Part shown: one piece after another, positions 25,734-34,949 of the stretch
Layout: every line of letters starts with the position of its first letter
How positions within the stretch are numbered: position 1 is the first letter of the stretch
Assembly (NCBI RefSeq): GCF_007096885.1
Contig: NZ_VJNO01000002.1
Location: 62,001 to 126,000, forward strand
DNA: 64,000 nt
Source of the DNA: Streptomyces sp. 130
GTDB taxonomy: Bacteria > Actinomycetota > Actinomycetes > Streptomycetales > Streptomycetaceae
Reading direction: 5' to 3'
Program-made: the position numbers and the translations under genes
Notes under the pieces: model-generated
Seen by the model: the letters and a program-made list of their open reading frames with translations, nothing else
Database searches by the model: none
What the model was told of the DNA's origin: nothing

Positions 25734-27653
25734 TCAGAGGTGACGGCGTCGGCCGGCGCTGTGTCGTTCGTACTCTTTCCGTGCTTCGACCGCCGCGGGG
25801 CGGGTGGCCGTCCGGGCCACGGGGACATCCCACCACGCCTGCGCCTCGGGAGGGCCCTGTCCGTCGCCGGGCGTTTCCAACTCGACGTGTACGCAGACGG
25901 GCCGGTCCGCCGCGCGGGCCTCGGCGAGGGCCGCCCGCAGCTCGGCCACGGTCCCCGCGCGCAGGACCCGCATGCCGAGCGAGGCGGCGTTGGCGGCGAG
26001 GTCCACGGGGAGCGGGGGGCCGGTGAACTCCCCGTCCGCCGACCGGTGGCGGTAGTCCGTGCCGAAGCGCTCGCCGCCGGTCGCCTCGGACAGGCCGCCG
26101 ATCGAGGCGTAGCCGTGGTTCTGCAGGACGACCAGCTTGACCGGCAGGTTCTCCTGGACGGCGGTGACGATCTCGGTGGGGTTCATGAGGTAGGTGCCGT
26201 CGCCGACGAGCGCCCAGACCGGGCGGTCCGGGGCCGCCAGGCACACGCCGATCGCGGCCGGGATCTCGTAGCCCATGCAGGAGTAGCCGTACTCCACGTG
26301 GTACTGGCGCGGGGAGCGCGTCCGCCAGAGTTTGTGCAGGTCGCCGGGGAGCGAACCGGCCGCGTTGACGAGGATGTCCTCGTCGGTGACCAGCTCGTCC
26401 AGGAGGCCGAGGACCTGGGTCTGGACGGGGCGTGCCCGGGGGTCGGGCGTGGCGTAGGCGGCGTCGACGCGCCGCTCCCAGCGGGCCTTGGCCTCGGTGT
26501 ACTCGGCCGCGTACGCGGGGTCCGTACGGTGTCCGGCCAGGGCCTCGGTGAGGGCGTCGAGTGCGGTGCGGGCGTCGGCGACGAGCGGGAGCGCGGCGAG
26601 CTTGTGGGCGTCGAAGCCGGTGAGGTTGACGTTGAGGAAGCGCACGTTGGGGTGCTGGAAGAGGGTCGCGGACGCGGTGGTGAAGTCGGTGTAGCGGGTG
26701 CCGACTCCGATGACGAGGTCGGCGGTGCGGGCGAGGTCGTCGGCGGTGGCGGTCCCGGTGTGGCCGATGCCGCCGACGTCGGCGGGGTGGTCGTGGCGCA
26801 GCGAGCCCTTGCCGGCCTGGGTGGAGGCGACGGGGATGCCGGTGGCTCCGGCGAACGCGGCGAGGGCGTCCTCGGCCGCGCTGTGGTGGACCCCGCCGCC
26901 TGCGACGACCAGGGGACGGCGGGCGGCGCGCACGGCCCGGACCGCCCGGTCGAGTTCGTACGGGTCGGGGGCGGGGCGGCGTACGTGCCAGACGCGCTCC
27001 GCGAAGAACTCCGCCGGCCAGTCGTACGCCTCGGCCTGGACGTCCTGCGACAGCGCGAGGGTGACCGCGCCGGTCTCCGCCGGGTCGGCCAGCACCCGCA
27101 TGGCGTGCAGCGCGGCCGGGATCAGTGCCTCGGGGCGGGTGATCCGGTCGAAGTAGCGGGAGACCGGGCGCAGGCAGTCGTTGACGGAGACGTCGCCCGC
27201 GTAGGCCACTTCCAACTGCTGGAGTACGGGGGCGGCGGGGCGGGTCGCGAAGGTGTCGCCGGGCAGCAGCAGGACGGGGAGGTGGTTGACGGTGGCGAGG
27301 GCGGCGCCGGTGACGAGGTTGGTGGCGCCGGGGCCGATGGACGTGGTGACGGCGTGGGCGGACAGCCGGCCCGACTGGCGGGCGTGGCCCACGGCCGCGT
27401 GCACCATGGCCTGTTCGTTGCGGCCCTGGAGGTACGGCATCGCGGGACCGGTCTCCAGGAGCGCCTGGCCGATCCCGGCGACGTTGCCGTGGCCGAAGAC
27501 GCCCCAGGTGGCGGCGATCAGCCGGTGGCGTTCGCCGTCGCGCTCGGCGTACTGGCGCGCGAGGAAGGCGACGAGCGCCTGGGCGGTGGTGAGGCGGCGG
27601 GTGCCCTCCCCGGCCGGTCCGGCCGGTGCGGTCGTGCCGGGCGTCGCGGTCAT
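25734..27653 (-). CDS. iolD: 3D-(3,5/4)-trihydroxycyclohexane-1,2-dione acylhydrolase (ring-opening)
   Basis: A 639-residue thiamine-diphosphate enzyme. The N-terminal Pyr domain (TTAQALVAFLARQYAERDG, RNEQAMVHAAVGHARQ with the catalytic Glu) is followed by a central domain and a C-terminal PP domain with the ThDP motif GDGTYLMNPTEIVTAVQEN. It opens the inositol-derived diketone ring to 5-deoxy-glucuronate. I chose the ATG at 27653 because it overlaps the iolB stop as ATGA. iolA follows 12 bp after its stop. Confidence 0.93.
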   Translation of the reverse strand: MTATPGTTAPAGPAGEGTRRLTTAQALVAFLARQYAERDGERHRLIAATWGVFGHGNVAGIGQALLETGPAMPYLQGRNEQAMVHAAVGHARQSGRLSAHAVTTSIGPGATNLVTGAALATVNHLPVLLLPGDTFATRPAAPVLQQLEVAYAGDVSVNDCLRPVSRYFDRITRPEALIPAALHAMRVLADPAETGAVTLALSQDVQAEAYDWPAEFFAERVWHVRRPAPDPYELDRAVRAVRAARRPLVVAGGGVHHSAAEDALAAFAGATGIPVASTQAGKGSLRHDHPADVGGIGHTGTATADDLARTADLVIGVGTRYTDFTTASATLFQHPNVRFLNVNLTGFDAHKLAALPLVADARTALDALTEALAGHRTDPAYAAEYTEAKARWERRVDAAYATPDPRARPVQTQVLGLLDELVTDEDILVNAAGSLPGDLHKLWRTRSPRQYHVEYGYSCMGYEIPAAIGVCLAAPDRPVWALVGDGTYLMNPTEIVTAVQENLPVKLVVLQNHGYASIGGLSEATGGERFGTDYRHRSADGEFTGPPLPVDLAANAASLGMRVLRAGTVAELRAALAEARAADRPVCVHVELETPGDGQGPPEAQAWWDVPVARTATRPAAVEARKEYERHSAGRRRHL

Positions 27654-28531
27654 GCGTGGTCCTCCGGTCCGTGGAACGGCAGCCGGGGGTCGACCGGCTG
27701 GGACGGCCAGGTGTCGCGCACCCATCGGTGGTCGGGGTGGTCGCGGATCAGCCACTCCCGCTTCTCGCCCGGGCCCGCCATGACGTTGAGGTAGTACAGG
27801 GTGCGGCCGGGCGGGGCGATGGACGGGCCGTGCCAGCCGTCCGGGACGAGGACGGCGTCACCGCCGCGGACCTCGGCCAGCACGTCCGTACCGCCGGGGC
27901 GGGACGGGGAGACCCGGTGGTAGCCGAGGCCGCCGTCCTCGATCTCGAAGTAGTAGATCTCCTCCAGGACGGATTCCTCGCCGGGGTGGTGCTCGTCGTG
28001 TTTGTGCGGCGGGTAGGAGGACCAGTTCCCGCCGGGCGTGAGGACTTCCACGGCGATGAGCCGGTCGCATTCGAAGGCGTCGGCGGCGGCGAAGTCGTGG
28101 ACCTGGCGGGAGCAGTCGCCGGCGCCGCGCAGTTCCACGCGTACCTCCGGCGCGGGGCCGTAGCGAGCGGGGAGTCGTCGCTCGCACTTCGCTCCTGCCA
28201 GGGCGAAGCGGCCGCCTGCGCCGGAGGCGATCTGTGCGTGGGCGTCGCGCGGTACATAGGCGAAGTCGGACACGCCGCTGAACACGCTCCTACGGCCCAG
28301 CAGTTCAAAGATCTCATCTGAGATGTGCACCGTACAGCTGCCGGTCAACGGCAGTACGATCCACTCGCTCTCCCCGGTGACAAGTGTGTGAACTCCTCCC
28401 GGTCCCAGCTCCAGGACGCGCAGCCCGGACCGCTCCCAGCCGGCCTGGTCCGGGCCGATGTCCAGGGTGTAGGGGCCGTGCGCGGTGGAGCCCGCCGGGA
28501 GGTGGTACGCCGGTTCGCCTCGCATGTTCAT
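27650..28531 (-). CDS. iolB: 5-deoxy-glucuronate isomerase
   Basis: A 293-residue bicupin. Metal-binding residues lie in YPPHKHDEHHPGEESVLEE, and the C-terminal half includes LVPDGWHGPSIAPPGRTLYY. It isomerises 5-deoxy-glucuronate to 2-deoxy-5-keto-gluconate. The ATG at 28531 overlaps the iolC stop (ATGA); a second in-frame ATG is two codons on. It is coupled at both ends within iolC-iolB-iolD-iolA. Confidence 0.93.
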   Translation of the reverse strand: MNMRGEPAYHLPAGSTAHGPYTLDIGPDQAGWERSGLRVLELGPGGVHTLVTGESEWIVLPLTGSCTVHISDEIFELLGRRSVFSGVSDFAYVPRDAHAQIASGAGGRFALAGAKCERRLPARYGPAPEVRVELRGAGDCSRQVHDFAAADAFECDRLIAVEVLTPGGNWSSYPPHKHDEHHPGEESVLEEIYYFEIEDGGLGYHRVSPSRPGGTDVLAEVRGGDAVLVPDGWHGPSIAPPGRTLYYLNVMAGPGEKREWLIRDHPDHRWVRDTWPSQPVDPRLPFHGPEDHA

Positions 28532-29514
28532 GCCCTTTCGCCGTGTGCGGTGACCGCGCCTTCGGCGAGCGCGGCCTCGACCTCGTGCGGGAACGGCATG
28601 GCGGAGGAGCAGGCGAGCCGGGCGGCGACGTGTGCGCCCGCCGCGTTGGCGTACCGCACGGTGCGCGCGAGGTCCCAGCCGGCGAGCAGCCCGTGGCACA
28701 GGGCGCCGCCGAACGCGTCCCCCGCGCCGAGGCCGTTGACCACGTCGACGGGGAGCGGCGGCACGTCGGCGACGGTCCCGTCCCGGTGCACGGCGAGGAC
28801 GCCGGCGGGGCCCTGCTTGACGACGGCCAGCTCGACGCCGGCGGCGATGAGGCCGCGGGCCGCGGCGTACGGTTCGCGCTCACCCGTGGCGATCTCGCAC
28901 TCGTCCACATTGCCCACGGCGACCGTCGCGTACGCCAGTGCCTCGTGGTAACGGGCGGACGGGCTCGGCCCGGAGGTGTCCGGCGGCCAGAACACCGGGC
29001 GCCAGTCGAGGTCGAAGACGGTGATGCCGGAGCGGTCGCGGGCGCGCAGCGCGGTGAGGGTCGCCGTACGGCTCGGCTCGGCGCACAGGCCGGTACCGGT
29101 CATCCAGAACACCCGGGCGGCCCGGACCGCTTCGAGGTCCAGCTCGCGGGGGTGGATCTCCAGGTCCGGGGCCTTGGGCTGCCGGTAGAAGTAGAGGGGG
29201 AAGTCGTCGGGCGGGAAGACCTCGCAGAAGGTGACCGGGGTCGGGTAGGCGGCGACGGGCGTCACCCACCGGTCGTCGACCCCGAACTCCCGCAGCTGCT
29301 CGCGCAGATAGTCACCGAAGGGGTCCTGGCCGGTGCGCGTCACCACGGCGGTGCGCCGGCCGAGGCGGGCGGCGGCGACGGCCACGTTGGACGGGGAGCC
29401 CCCGAGGAACTTCCCGAAGGTGTCGACCCGGGCGAGCGGCACTCCCGTCCGCAGGGGGTAGAGGTCCACCCCGATCCGCCCCATGGTGATCACGTCGTAC
29501 GGCTGCTCAGGCAT
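28528..29514 (-). CDS. iolC: 5-dehydro-2-deoxygluconokinase (PfkB family)
   Basis: A 328-residue ribokinase-family sugar kinase. GRIGVDLYPL and FLGGSPSNVAVAAARLGRRT form the sugar-binding N-terminus, VDVVNGLGAGDAFGGALCHGL is the PfkB signature 2 with catalytic Asp. It phosphorylates 2-deoxy-5-keto-gluconate. I chose the ATG at 29514 (MPEQPYDVITMGRIG); the frame upstream is open but does not resemble the family. First gene of the iolCBDA unit, divergent from the IolE-like gene. Confidence 0.92.
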   Translation of the reverse strand: MPEQPYDVITMGRIGVDLYPLRTGVPLARVDTFGKFLGGSPSNVAVAAARLGRRTAVVTRTGQDPFGDYLREQLREFGVDDRWVTPVAAYPTPVTFCEVFPPDDFPLYFYRQPKAPDLEIHPRELDLEAVRAARVFWMTGTGLCAEPSRTATLTALRARDRSGITVFDLDWRPVFWPPDTSGPSPSARYHEALAYATVAVGNVDECEIATGEREPYAAARGLIAAGVELAVVKQGPAGVLAVHRDGTVADVPPLPVDVVNGLGAGDAFGGALCHGLLAGWDLARTVRYANAAGAHVAARLACSSAMPFPHEVEAALAEGAVTAHGERA

Positions 29515-29547
29515 GCGACATCCCTTCGACTGGGCGCCTGTACCCGG

Positions 29548-29600
29548 ATCATCTCCGCTTGGATCATCGTCAATCATTTGTACGGACATAGTGACTAATT
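29548..29600. promoter_or_regulatory. Divergent iol control region with GGATCATC repeats
   Basis: Two copies of GGATCATC (near 29548 and 29562) lie in the 122-bp gap between the divergent iolC and IolE-like genes, with a third related AATCATT beyond. The remaining sequence is AT-richer than its neighbours, as expected of a shared promoter. No iol regulator gene is next to it, so the binding factor is unknown. Confidence 0.35.
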
Positions 29601-29636
29601 CTTGACACCCGTCTCCCCGCGTGGTGAGGCTTGGGC

Positions 29637-30554
29637 ATGACGTCCTCCTCGGCTTCCGCATCGCCCTGCATCCGCATCGGCTCCGCGCCCGACTCCTGGG
29701 GGGTGTGGTTCCCCGACGACCCCCGGCAGGTGCCGTGGCGGCGCTTCCTGGACGAGGTCTCCGCCGCGGGTTACGAGTGGATCGAGCTGGGTCCGTACGG
29801 CTACCTCCCGACCGATCCGGCCCGCCTCGCGGACGAGACCGCCAGCCGGGGGCTCTCCGTCTCGGCGGGCACCGTTTTCACCGGATTGCACCACGGGCCG
29901 GACGTCTGGGACCGGACCTGGGCGCATGTCGCCGGCATCGCGGCACTCACCCGGGCGATGGGCGCCGGCCACCTCGTGGTCATCCCCTCCTTCTGGCGCG
30001 ACGACAAGACGGGCGAGGTGCTGGAGGACCGGGTCCTCACCGCCGGGCAGTGGCGCCACCTCACCACGCAGACCGAGCGGCTGGCGCGCGAGGTCCGGGA
30101 CCGGTACGGGCTGCGCGTGGTCGTCCACCCCCACGCCGACACCCACATCGACACCGAGGAGAACGTCGCCCGCTTCCTCGACGCCACCGACCCGGACCTG
30201 GTCTCGCTCTGTCTGGACACCGGGCACTACGCGTACTGCGGCGGCGACAGCGTCGAGCTGATCGAGACGTACGGCGAGCGCATCGACTACCTCCACCTCA
30301 AGCAGGTGGACCCGGCGGTCCTCGCCCAGGTGGTGGCGGACGAGGTGCCGTTCGGTCCTGCCGTGGCGCGCGGCGTGATGTGCGAACCGCCGGGCGGGGT
30401 CCCGGCCCTGGAGCCCGTGCTCGCCGCCGCCCGCCGGCTGGACGTCGACCTGTTCGCCATCGTCGAGCAGGACATGTACCCGTGCCCGCCCGACCGGCCC
30501 TTCCCGATCGCCCGCCGCACCCGCGACTACCTCCGCTCCTGCGGGCGGCCCTGA
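29637..30554 (+). CDS. Sugar phosphate isomerase/epimerase, IolE-like (inosose dehydratase candidate)
   Basis: A 305-residue AP-endonuclease-2-type TIM barrel. Metal and active-site segments: IGSAPDSWGVWFP at the start, YEWIELGPYGY, VVVHPHADTHIDTEE, CLDTGHYAYCGGD, YLHLKQVDP, FAIVEQDMYPC. These are characteristic of IolE/IolH-type inositol enzymes. Next to iolCBDA, inosose dehydratase (IolE) is the likely role. I prefer the ATG at 29637 to the TTG six bases upstream because of spacing from GAGG. Confidence 0.85.
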   Translation: MTSSSASASPCIRIGSAPDSWGVWFPDDPRQVPWRRFLDEVSAAGYEWIELGPYGYLPTDPARLADETASRGLSVSAGTVFTGLHHGPDVWDRTWAHVAGIAALTRAMGAGHLVVIPSFWRDDKTGEVLEDRVLTAGQWRHLTTQTERLAREVRDRYGLRVVVHPHADTHIDTEENVARFLDATDPDLVSLCLDTGHYAYCGGDSVELIETYGERIDYLHLKQVDPAVLAQVVADEVPFGPAVARGVMCEPPGGVPALEPVLAAARRLDVDLFAIVEQDMYPCPPDRPFPIARRTRDYLRSCGRP

Positions 30555-30672
30555 CACCCTTCCGGGGCTCGCCCGGCCCTGGGCGGTGACGTGAGGCGGG
30601 TGCGGGCTGTTGTCCTCGGTGAGAACGGGCCCCCGGGCCCCGACCCCCCGCACTCACCGAGGAGCGACCTCC

Positions 30673-31137
30673 ATGTCCAGCACCCCCTTGTCCACCTCGT
30701 CCACCTCGTCCACCTCGTCTCCGCGGGCCGCTCAGTCCCCGCGGGCCGCTCGCCGGTCCGCGGGCGCCTCGGCCCTGACCGGCGGGCTGCTGGCCGCCCT
30801 CGCGCTGGCGGCCTCGGTGGCCGTGGCCCCGGGGGCCGCCGCCGACGCCGAGAACGTGCCGCCGGCCGGCTCCAGCCCCGTGTGCGCCTTCTACGACGGG
30901 GACGGGCTGACCGTCTTCGGCGACCAGGGCGACCGCGCCTTCCAGGTGCAGTGCATGCTGGCCAACCGGCGCTACCTGCCGTGGGACGCGGTGGACGGGA
31001 CGTTCGGTCTGCGCACCCTGGACGCCGTGCGGCGCTTCCAGGCCGACCACCCGCCCCTGCTCGGCACGGGCCTGGTCGACGCGGACACCTGGGCCGCGCT
31101 CTGGCGTGGTGACGTCCCGGTCGACGGCGCGGTGTGA
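30673..31137 (+). CDS. Secreted peptidoglycan-binding-domain protein
   Basis: A 154-residue protein. An unusually Ser/Thr-rich N-terminus (about 1-30) precedes the hydrophobic signal core (ALTGGLLAALALAASVAVAP) with an AxA-type cleavage site (PGAAADA). The mature part holds a PG_binding_1-like repeat: AFQVQCMLANRRYLPWDAVDGTFGLRTLDAVRRFQADH. It probably sits in the cell wall without an enzymatic domain. No operon partner. Confidence 0.82.
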   Translation: MSSTPLSTSSTSSTSSPRAAQSPRAARRSAGASALTGGLLAALALAASVAVAPGAAADAENVPPAGSSPVCAFYDGDGLTVFGDQGDRAFQVQCMLANRRYLPWDAVDGTFGLRTLDAVRRFQADHPPLLGTGLVDADTWAALWRGDVPVDGAV

Positions 31138-31263
31138 CGGCGGGGGGCGCCGAGGCGGGGCCGCCGGGGGGCCGGGCGGGCGGAGGATCCCCGTACTGCC
31201 CTCCGCCCCCGTACCGGGCCCCGCCCCCGCCCCCGTGCCGGCCCCCCCTCCGCCCTGCCCGGG

Positions 31264-33486
31264 TCACGCCCCGCTGGGCACCCGCTCCGCCTCGGCATCC
31301 CGCTCCGGTATGGACTGGGCCGCTTCCGGCCGCCCCGACTCCCCCTCGCTCAGGCCGAACCGCTGATGAAGCCTCCGCAGTGGTGCCGGTGCCCACCAGC
31401 TCGCCCGGCCCGTCAGCTTCATCACCGTCGGGACGAGCAGGCTGCGGACCACCATCGCGTCCATGAGCACGGCGAGCGCGATGCCGAGGCCGAGCATCTT
31501 GGTGTTGGTCACCCGCGAGGTACCGATGGCGACCATCACGACCGCCAGGATCACGGCCGCGGCGGTGATCAGCCCGCCGGTCCGCCGCAGCCCGAAGGAG
31601 ACCGCCTGCTCGTGGTCACCGGTGCGGTCGTACTCCTCCTTGATCCGGGAGAGCAGGAACACCCCGTAGTCCATGGAGAGTCCGAAGGCGACGCAGAACA
31701 TGAGGACCGGGAGCGTCGTCTCTATGTCACCGGTACTGGTGAAATTGAGCAGCCCCGACAGGTGTCCGTCCTGGAAGACCCAGACGACGGCCCCGAACAT
31801 CGCGGTGAGACTGAGGGCGTTGAGCAGGACGGCCTGGAAGGGGATCAGGACGCTGCCGGTCAGCAGAAACACCAGCACCAGCGTCACCACGGCGATGATG
31901 CCCACCGCCCACGGCAGCCGGTCGCCGATGGCGGCCTTGGAGTCGACCAGCACCGCCGCCGTCCCCGTCACGGAGATGTCGAAGGGGGCCGGTTCGGCAC
32001 GCAGGTCCTTCACCAGGCGCTGGGACGCCTCCCCCACCGGCTCCCCCTCGCCCAGCACGCTGAAGTAGGCGCTCCGCCCCTCGATGACCGGGCCGTCCAC
32101 CCGGAGGACCCCGGGAAGTCCGGCGAGCCGGTCGCGGTATTCGGCGTACTGCGCGGGCGTCGCCTCGCCCTCCACCAGGATGTCGAGGCTCCCGCCGGGG
32201 CTGCCGGGGAAGCCGTCCCGCAGGTGCTGCTGCACCACGTGGGACTCGGAGGAGGCGGGCAGCTGCCGGTCGTCGGCCGTACCGAACCTCACGCCCAGGA
32301 AGGGAAGTCCGAGGAGGATGAGCCCGACGCTCGTGACCACCGCGAAGACCGGAGCCCTGCGCATCACCAGTGCGGTGAACCGGGCCCACCCCGCACCGGC
32401 CTCCGTCCGGGGCTTCGGGCGCCCCCGCCGCAGCAGCTTCCTGAGGTCCAGGGAGTTGACCCGGTGGCCGAGGAGCATCAGCGCGGCCGGCAGCAGGATC
32501 AGGGCGGCCGCGGCGGCGAGGAGCACCACGGCGATGCCCGCGTACGCGAAGGAGCGCAGGAAGTACTGCGGGAAGACCAGCATCGCGGCGAGCGACACCG
32601 CGACCGTCAGCGCGGAGAACAGCACGGTCCGGCCCGCCGTGCGCAGCGTCGTCCCGATGGCCGTCCGGGTCGGGGCGCCCGCCGCCAGCTCCTCGCGGTA
32701 GCGGCGCACGATGAACAGGGCGTAGTCGATGGCCAGGCCGAGCCCGAGAGCCGTGGTGAGGTTCTGGGCGAAGACGGAGACATCGGTGAATTCGGTGATG
32801 CCGCGCAGCACCGCGTTCGTCCCCAGGATGGCGACGATGCCCACGCCCAGGGGCAGCAGGGCGGCGATCGCGCTGCCGAAGACCATGACGAGCAGCACCA
32901 GCGTCACCGGCAGGGCGATCATCTCGGCCCTCAGCAGGTCGTCCTGGATGATCGTCTGCATCTCGTGCCGCACGGCCACGGGCCCGCCGACCGTGACGCG
33001 GACCGGCCCGTGGTCCCCCCGGTAGGCCGGGGCTATCCGGTCCAGCACCTCGCCCGACGCCTTGTCGTCGCCCTCGATCCGGGCGGCGATCAGCGCCTCC
33101 TTGCCGTCCTTCGCGCGCAGCGCCGGGGCCTTGTCCTGCCAGTAGGAGCGGACGCCCACCACATCCGCCTCACCGGCCAGTCGCTCGGCCAGGCGCGCCG
33201 CCTCGGCGGCCACGGCCGGATCGTCGACGGAGGCGCCGCCGCTGTCGACGAGCAGCAGCAGATTCGGCTGGGAGGCGGGGAACTCGCGCTCCAGCGCCTT
33301 AGTGGCGTACGTCGACTCGGCGGCCGGGGCCTCCCAGCCACCGCTGCCCATCCGGTCGGCCACCCCGCTGCCGGCGAGGACCGCGAGCGCGGTGATCACC
33401 AGAGCCGCCAGCAGCGAGAGCCGGGGGCGCGCGGTGACGAAGCGCGTCCAGCCGCCCAGTCGCTGCGGGTCGTTGACTTCAGGCAT
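31264..33486 (-). CDS. MMPL/RND-family exporter
   Basis: A 740-residue membrane transporter in two MmpL-like halves, each with a large outside loop: an N-terminal helix (LSLLAALVITALAVLAGSGV), a periplasm-facing loop, then helix bundles with FAQNLTTALGLGLAIDYALFIVRRYREEL and, in the second half, LMFCVAFGLSMDYGVFLLSRIKEEYDR, the conserved D-Y proton-relay segments. Family members export lipids or hydrophobic drugs. It is divergent from a TetR gene that shares an elaborate operator with it, so drug- or lipid-induced expression is likely. Confidence 0.9.
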   Translation of the reverse strand: MPEVNDPQRLGGWTRFVTARPRLSLLAALVITALAVLAGSGVADRMGSGGWEAPAAESTYATKALEREFPASQPNLLLLVDSGGASVDDPAVAAEAARLAERLAGEADVVGVRSYWQDKAPALRAKDGKEALIAARIEGDDKASGEVLDRIAPAYRGDHGPVRVTVGGPVAVRHEMQTIIQDDLLRAEMIALPVTLVLLVMVFGSAIAALLPLGVGIVAILGTNAVLRGITEFTDVSVFAQNLTTALGLGLAIDYALFIVRRYREELAAGAPTRTAIGTTLRTAGRTVLFSALTVAVSLAAMLVFPQYFLRSFAYAGIAVVLLAAAAALILLPAALMLLGHRVNSLDLRKLLRRGRPKPRTEAGAGWARFTALVMRRAPVFAVVTSVGLILLGLPFLGVRFGTADDRQLPASSESHVVQQHLRDGFPGSPGGSLDILVEGEATPAQYAEYRDRLAGLPGVLRVDGPVIEGRSAYFSVLGEGEPVGEASQRLVKDLRAEPAPFDISVTGTAAVLVDSKAAIGDRLPWAVGIIAVVTLVLVFLLTGSVLIPFQAVLLNALSLTAMFGAVVWVFQDGHLSGLLNFTSTGDIETTLPVLMFCVAFGLSMDYGVFLLSRIKEEYDRTGDHEQAVSFGLRRTGGLITAAAVILAVVMVAIGTSRVTNTKMLGLGIALAVLMDAMVVRSLLVPTVMKLTGRASWWAPAPLRRLHQRFGLSEGESGRPEAAQSIPERDAEAERVPSGA

Positions 33487-33570
33487 GGTGCGAGGTCCCC
33501 TTTTCCCCCGGATCCGGGCGCACGGGGCGGCAGCACGAGGCAGCCGCGCAGGGCAGCATGGATCAGTCAT

Positions 33571-33643
33571 TGCCACATACACTGGCAAACACGAGTCATC
33601 GCTCGCGTTTTTCTAGAATGCGAGCGACCACTCGTGTTTGTCA
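33571..33643. promoter_or_regulatory. Nested palindromic operator between MMPL and TetR genes
   Basis: Outer arms 33583-33596 (TGGCAAACACGAGT) and 33630-33643 (ACTCGTGTTTGTCA) pair over 14 bp with one mismatch. Inner arms TCGCTCGC (33599-33606) and GCGAGCGA (33620-33627) pair perfectly. A TAGAAT at 33614-33619 in the centre is a good -10 for the TetR gene, and TTGACA read leftwards (33644-33639) a -35 for the exporter. A further TGCCA/TGGCA pair starts at 33571. A TetR dimer bound here would shut both genes. Confidence 0.75.
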
Positions 33644-33670
33644 ACCGCGCACGAAAGCTGGGGATTCACC

Positions 33671-34462
33671 GTGTCGCAGTCCAGAGCGGCGGGCGCCCAC
33701 GACGCCGGGGCCACCGAAGGCGCCGGGACCGCCCAAGACGCCGGGGCCACCGAAGGCGCCGGGACCGCCCAAGACGCCGGGGCCGCCGCAGACGCCGGGG
33801 CGGCCGGCAAGGCCGCCGCTCCCGCCCGGCCGCGCAGGCGGCAGGCCCGGGGGGAGGCCCGTATCGCGCAGTTGCTCAAGGCCGCCGCCAACGTGTTCTG
33901 CACGACCGGCTACACCGCGGCGAGCACCAACGCGATCGCGCGTGAGGCCGGGGTCTCCCCCGGCACGCTCTACCAGTTCTTCCCCAACAAGGAGGCCATC
34001 GCGGTCGAGCTCGGCGACCACCTCCTGACCCGCTGGCGGGAGACCTACGGGGCCGCCCTCCTGGCCGACCACCTGGAACTCCCCCTGGAGCGGATGCTCG
34101 ACGCCACCCTCGACCCGCTGATCGAGTTCAACTGCGCGAACCCGGCCTTCACGGTCCTGATGCACGGCCCCGAGATCCCCGGCATGCCCTCCAAGGAGCA
34201 CGACGCCGTCCACGTCACGATGCTCAGCCGCGTCGAGGCGATCCTCGCCGGATACCTGCCGGACAGGCCGCCGGCCGAGGTCACCCGCATCGCCACGATG
34301 ATCTTCAGCATCTTCAAGTCCGGACTGGACGTGATCATGGAGCACGAGGGGGACGAGCGGGAGGCGTACATCCGGGAGCTGAAGACGGTCCTCCGCCGGT
34401 ACCTCGAACCCATGGTCCCCGACGACACGACACCGGGCCCCCACTCGCGCCATACCCCCTAG
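33671..34462 (+). CDS. TetR family repressor of the adjacent exporter
   Basis: About 263 residues. A disordered Ala/Gly/Thr-rich N-terminal tail of about 45 residues (with a 12-residue repeat) precedes the TetR helix-turn-helix: IAQLLKAAANVFCTTGYTAA and AIAREAGVSPGTLYQFFPNK. The C-terminal ligand domain is AEFDR-like in length and ends PHSRHTP. The GTG at 33671 follows AGCTGGGGA; a TTG 33 bases upstream is possible. Divergent from the MMPL gene and almost certainly its regulator. Confidence 0.88.
   Translation: MSQSRAAGAHDAGATEGAGTAQDAGATEGAGTAQDAGAAADAGAAGKAAAPARPRRRQARGEARIAQLLKAAANVFCTTGYTAASTNAIAREAGVSPGTLYQFFPNKEAIAVELGDHLLTRWRETYGAALLADHLELPLERMLDATLDPLIEFNCANPAFTVLMHGPEIPGMPSKEHDAVHVTMLSRVEAILAGYLPDRPPAEVTRIATMIFSIFKSGLDVIMEHEGDEREAYIRELKTVLRRYLEPMVPDDTTPGPHSRHTP
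33701..33787 (+). repeat. 36-bp tandem repeat in the TetR N-terminal tail
   Basis: Two identical 36-bp units at 33701-33736 and 33737-33772, plus a partial third, encode DAGATEGAGTAQ twice. They lengthen the flexible tail ahead of the DNA-binding domain by whole codons. Confidence 0.9.
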
Positions 34463-34471
34463 GGGTATAAA
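34452..34471 (+). promoter_or_regulatory. CsoR-type copper operator and -10 of copZA
   Basis: ATACCCC-CTA-GGGGTAT at 34452-34468 is a perfect palindrome of the CsoR type (family consensus built on TACCCC…GGGGTA). It overlaps TATAAA (34466-34471), a likely -10. CsoR bound here would repress copZ-copA until Cu(I) arrives. No csoR gene is in the immediate neighbourhood. Confidence 0.85.
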
Positions 34472-34540
34472 GTGGGGGTCGTGGAGGCGCACCGGCGTGC
34501 GCCCCTTCATCCCTGTGTGCCCGTCGAAGAGGAGAACACG

Positions 34541-34849
34541 ATGACCGCCGAGACCCAGCTCCCCCAGGCGACCGGCTCCTGCTGCTCGCCCAGCGGTTCC
34601 TGCCACGACAGCGCGGGCGCGGACGCCGGGCAGTCCGGCGTGACCACCGTCTACCAGGTGACCGGCATGACCTGCGGCCACTGCGAGGGCGCCGTCTCCA
34701 AGGAGGTCTCCGCCATCGACGGTGTCACCTCCGTGCAGGCCGTGGCGTCCACCGGGCTGGTGACGGTGGTCTCGCAGGCCCCCCTGGACGACGAGGCCGT
34801 ACGCGCCGCCGTCGACGAGGCGGGCTACGAGCTCACCGGGCGCGCCTGA
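34541..34849 (+). CDS. copZ: Copper chaperone (HMA domain), CopZ-like
   Basis: A 102-residue protein. The heavy-metal-associated domain starts at about residue 35 with [11 protein letters not shown]; Cys45 and Cys48 bind Cu(I). The extended N-terminus carries three further cysteines (CCSPSGSC, 14-21), which could add metal-binding capacity. An AGAGGAG ribosome site precedes the ATG. It hands copper to the P-type ATPase encoded 100 bp downstream. Confidence 0.88.
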   Translation: MTAETQLPQATGSCCSPSGSCHDSAGADAGQSGVTTVYQVTGMTCGHCEGAVSKEVSAIDGVTSVQAVASTGLVTVVSQAPLDDEAVRAAVDEAGYELTGRA

Positions 34850-34949
34850 CCGCCAGGGGCCCCATCCGCGTCACCCCGTTCCGACCGGGCCGCACCGACC
34901 AGCAGATACTGGTGGGGTACGGCCCGGTCGGCGTTCCAGGAGCTCGGAC

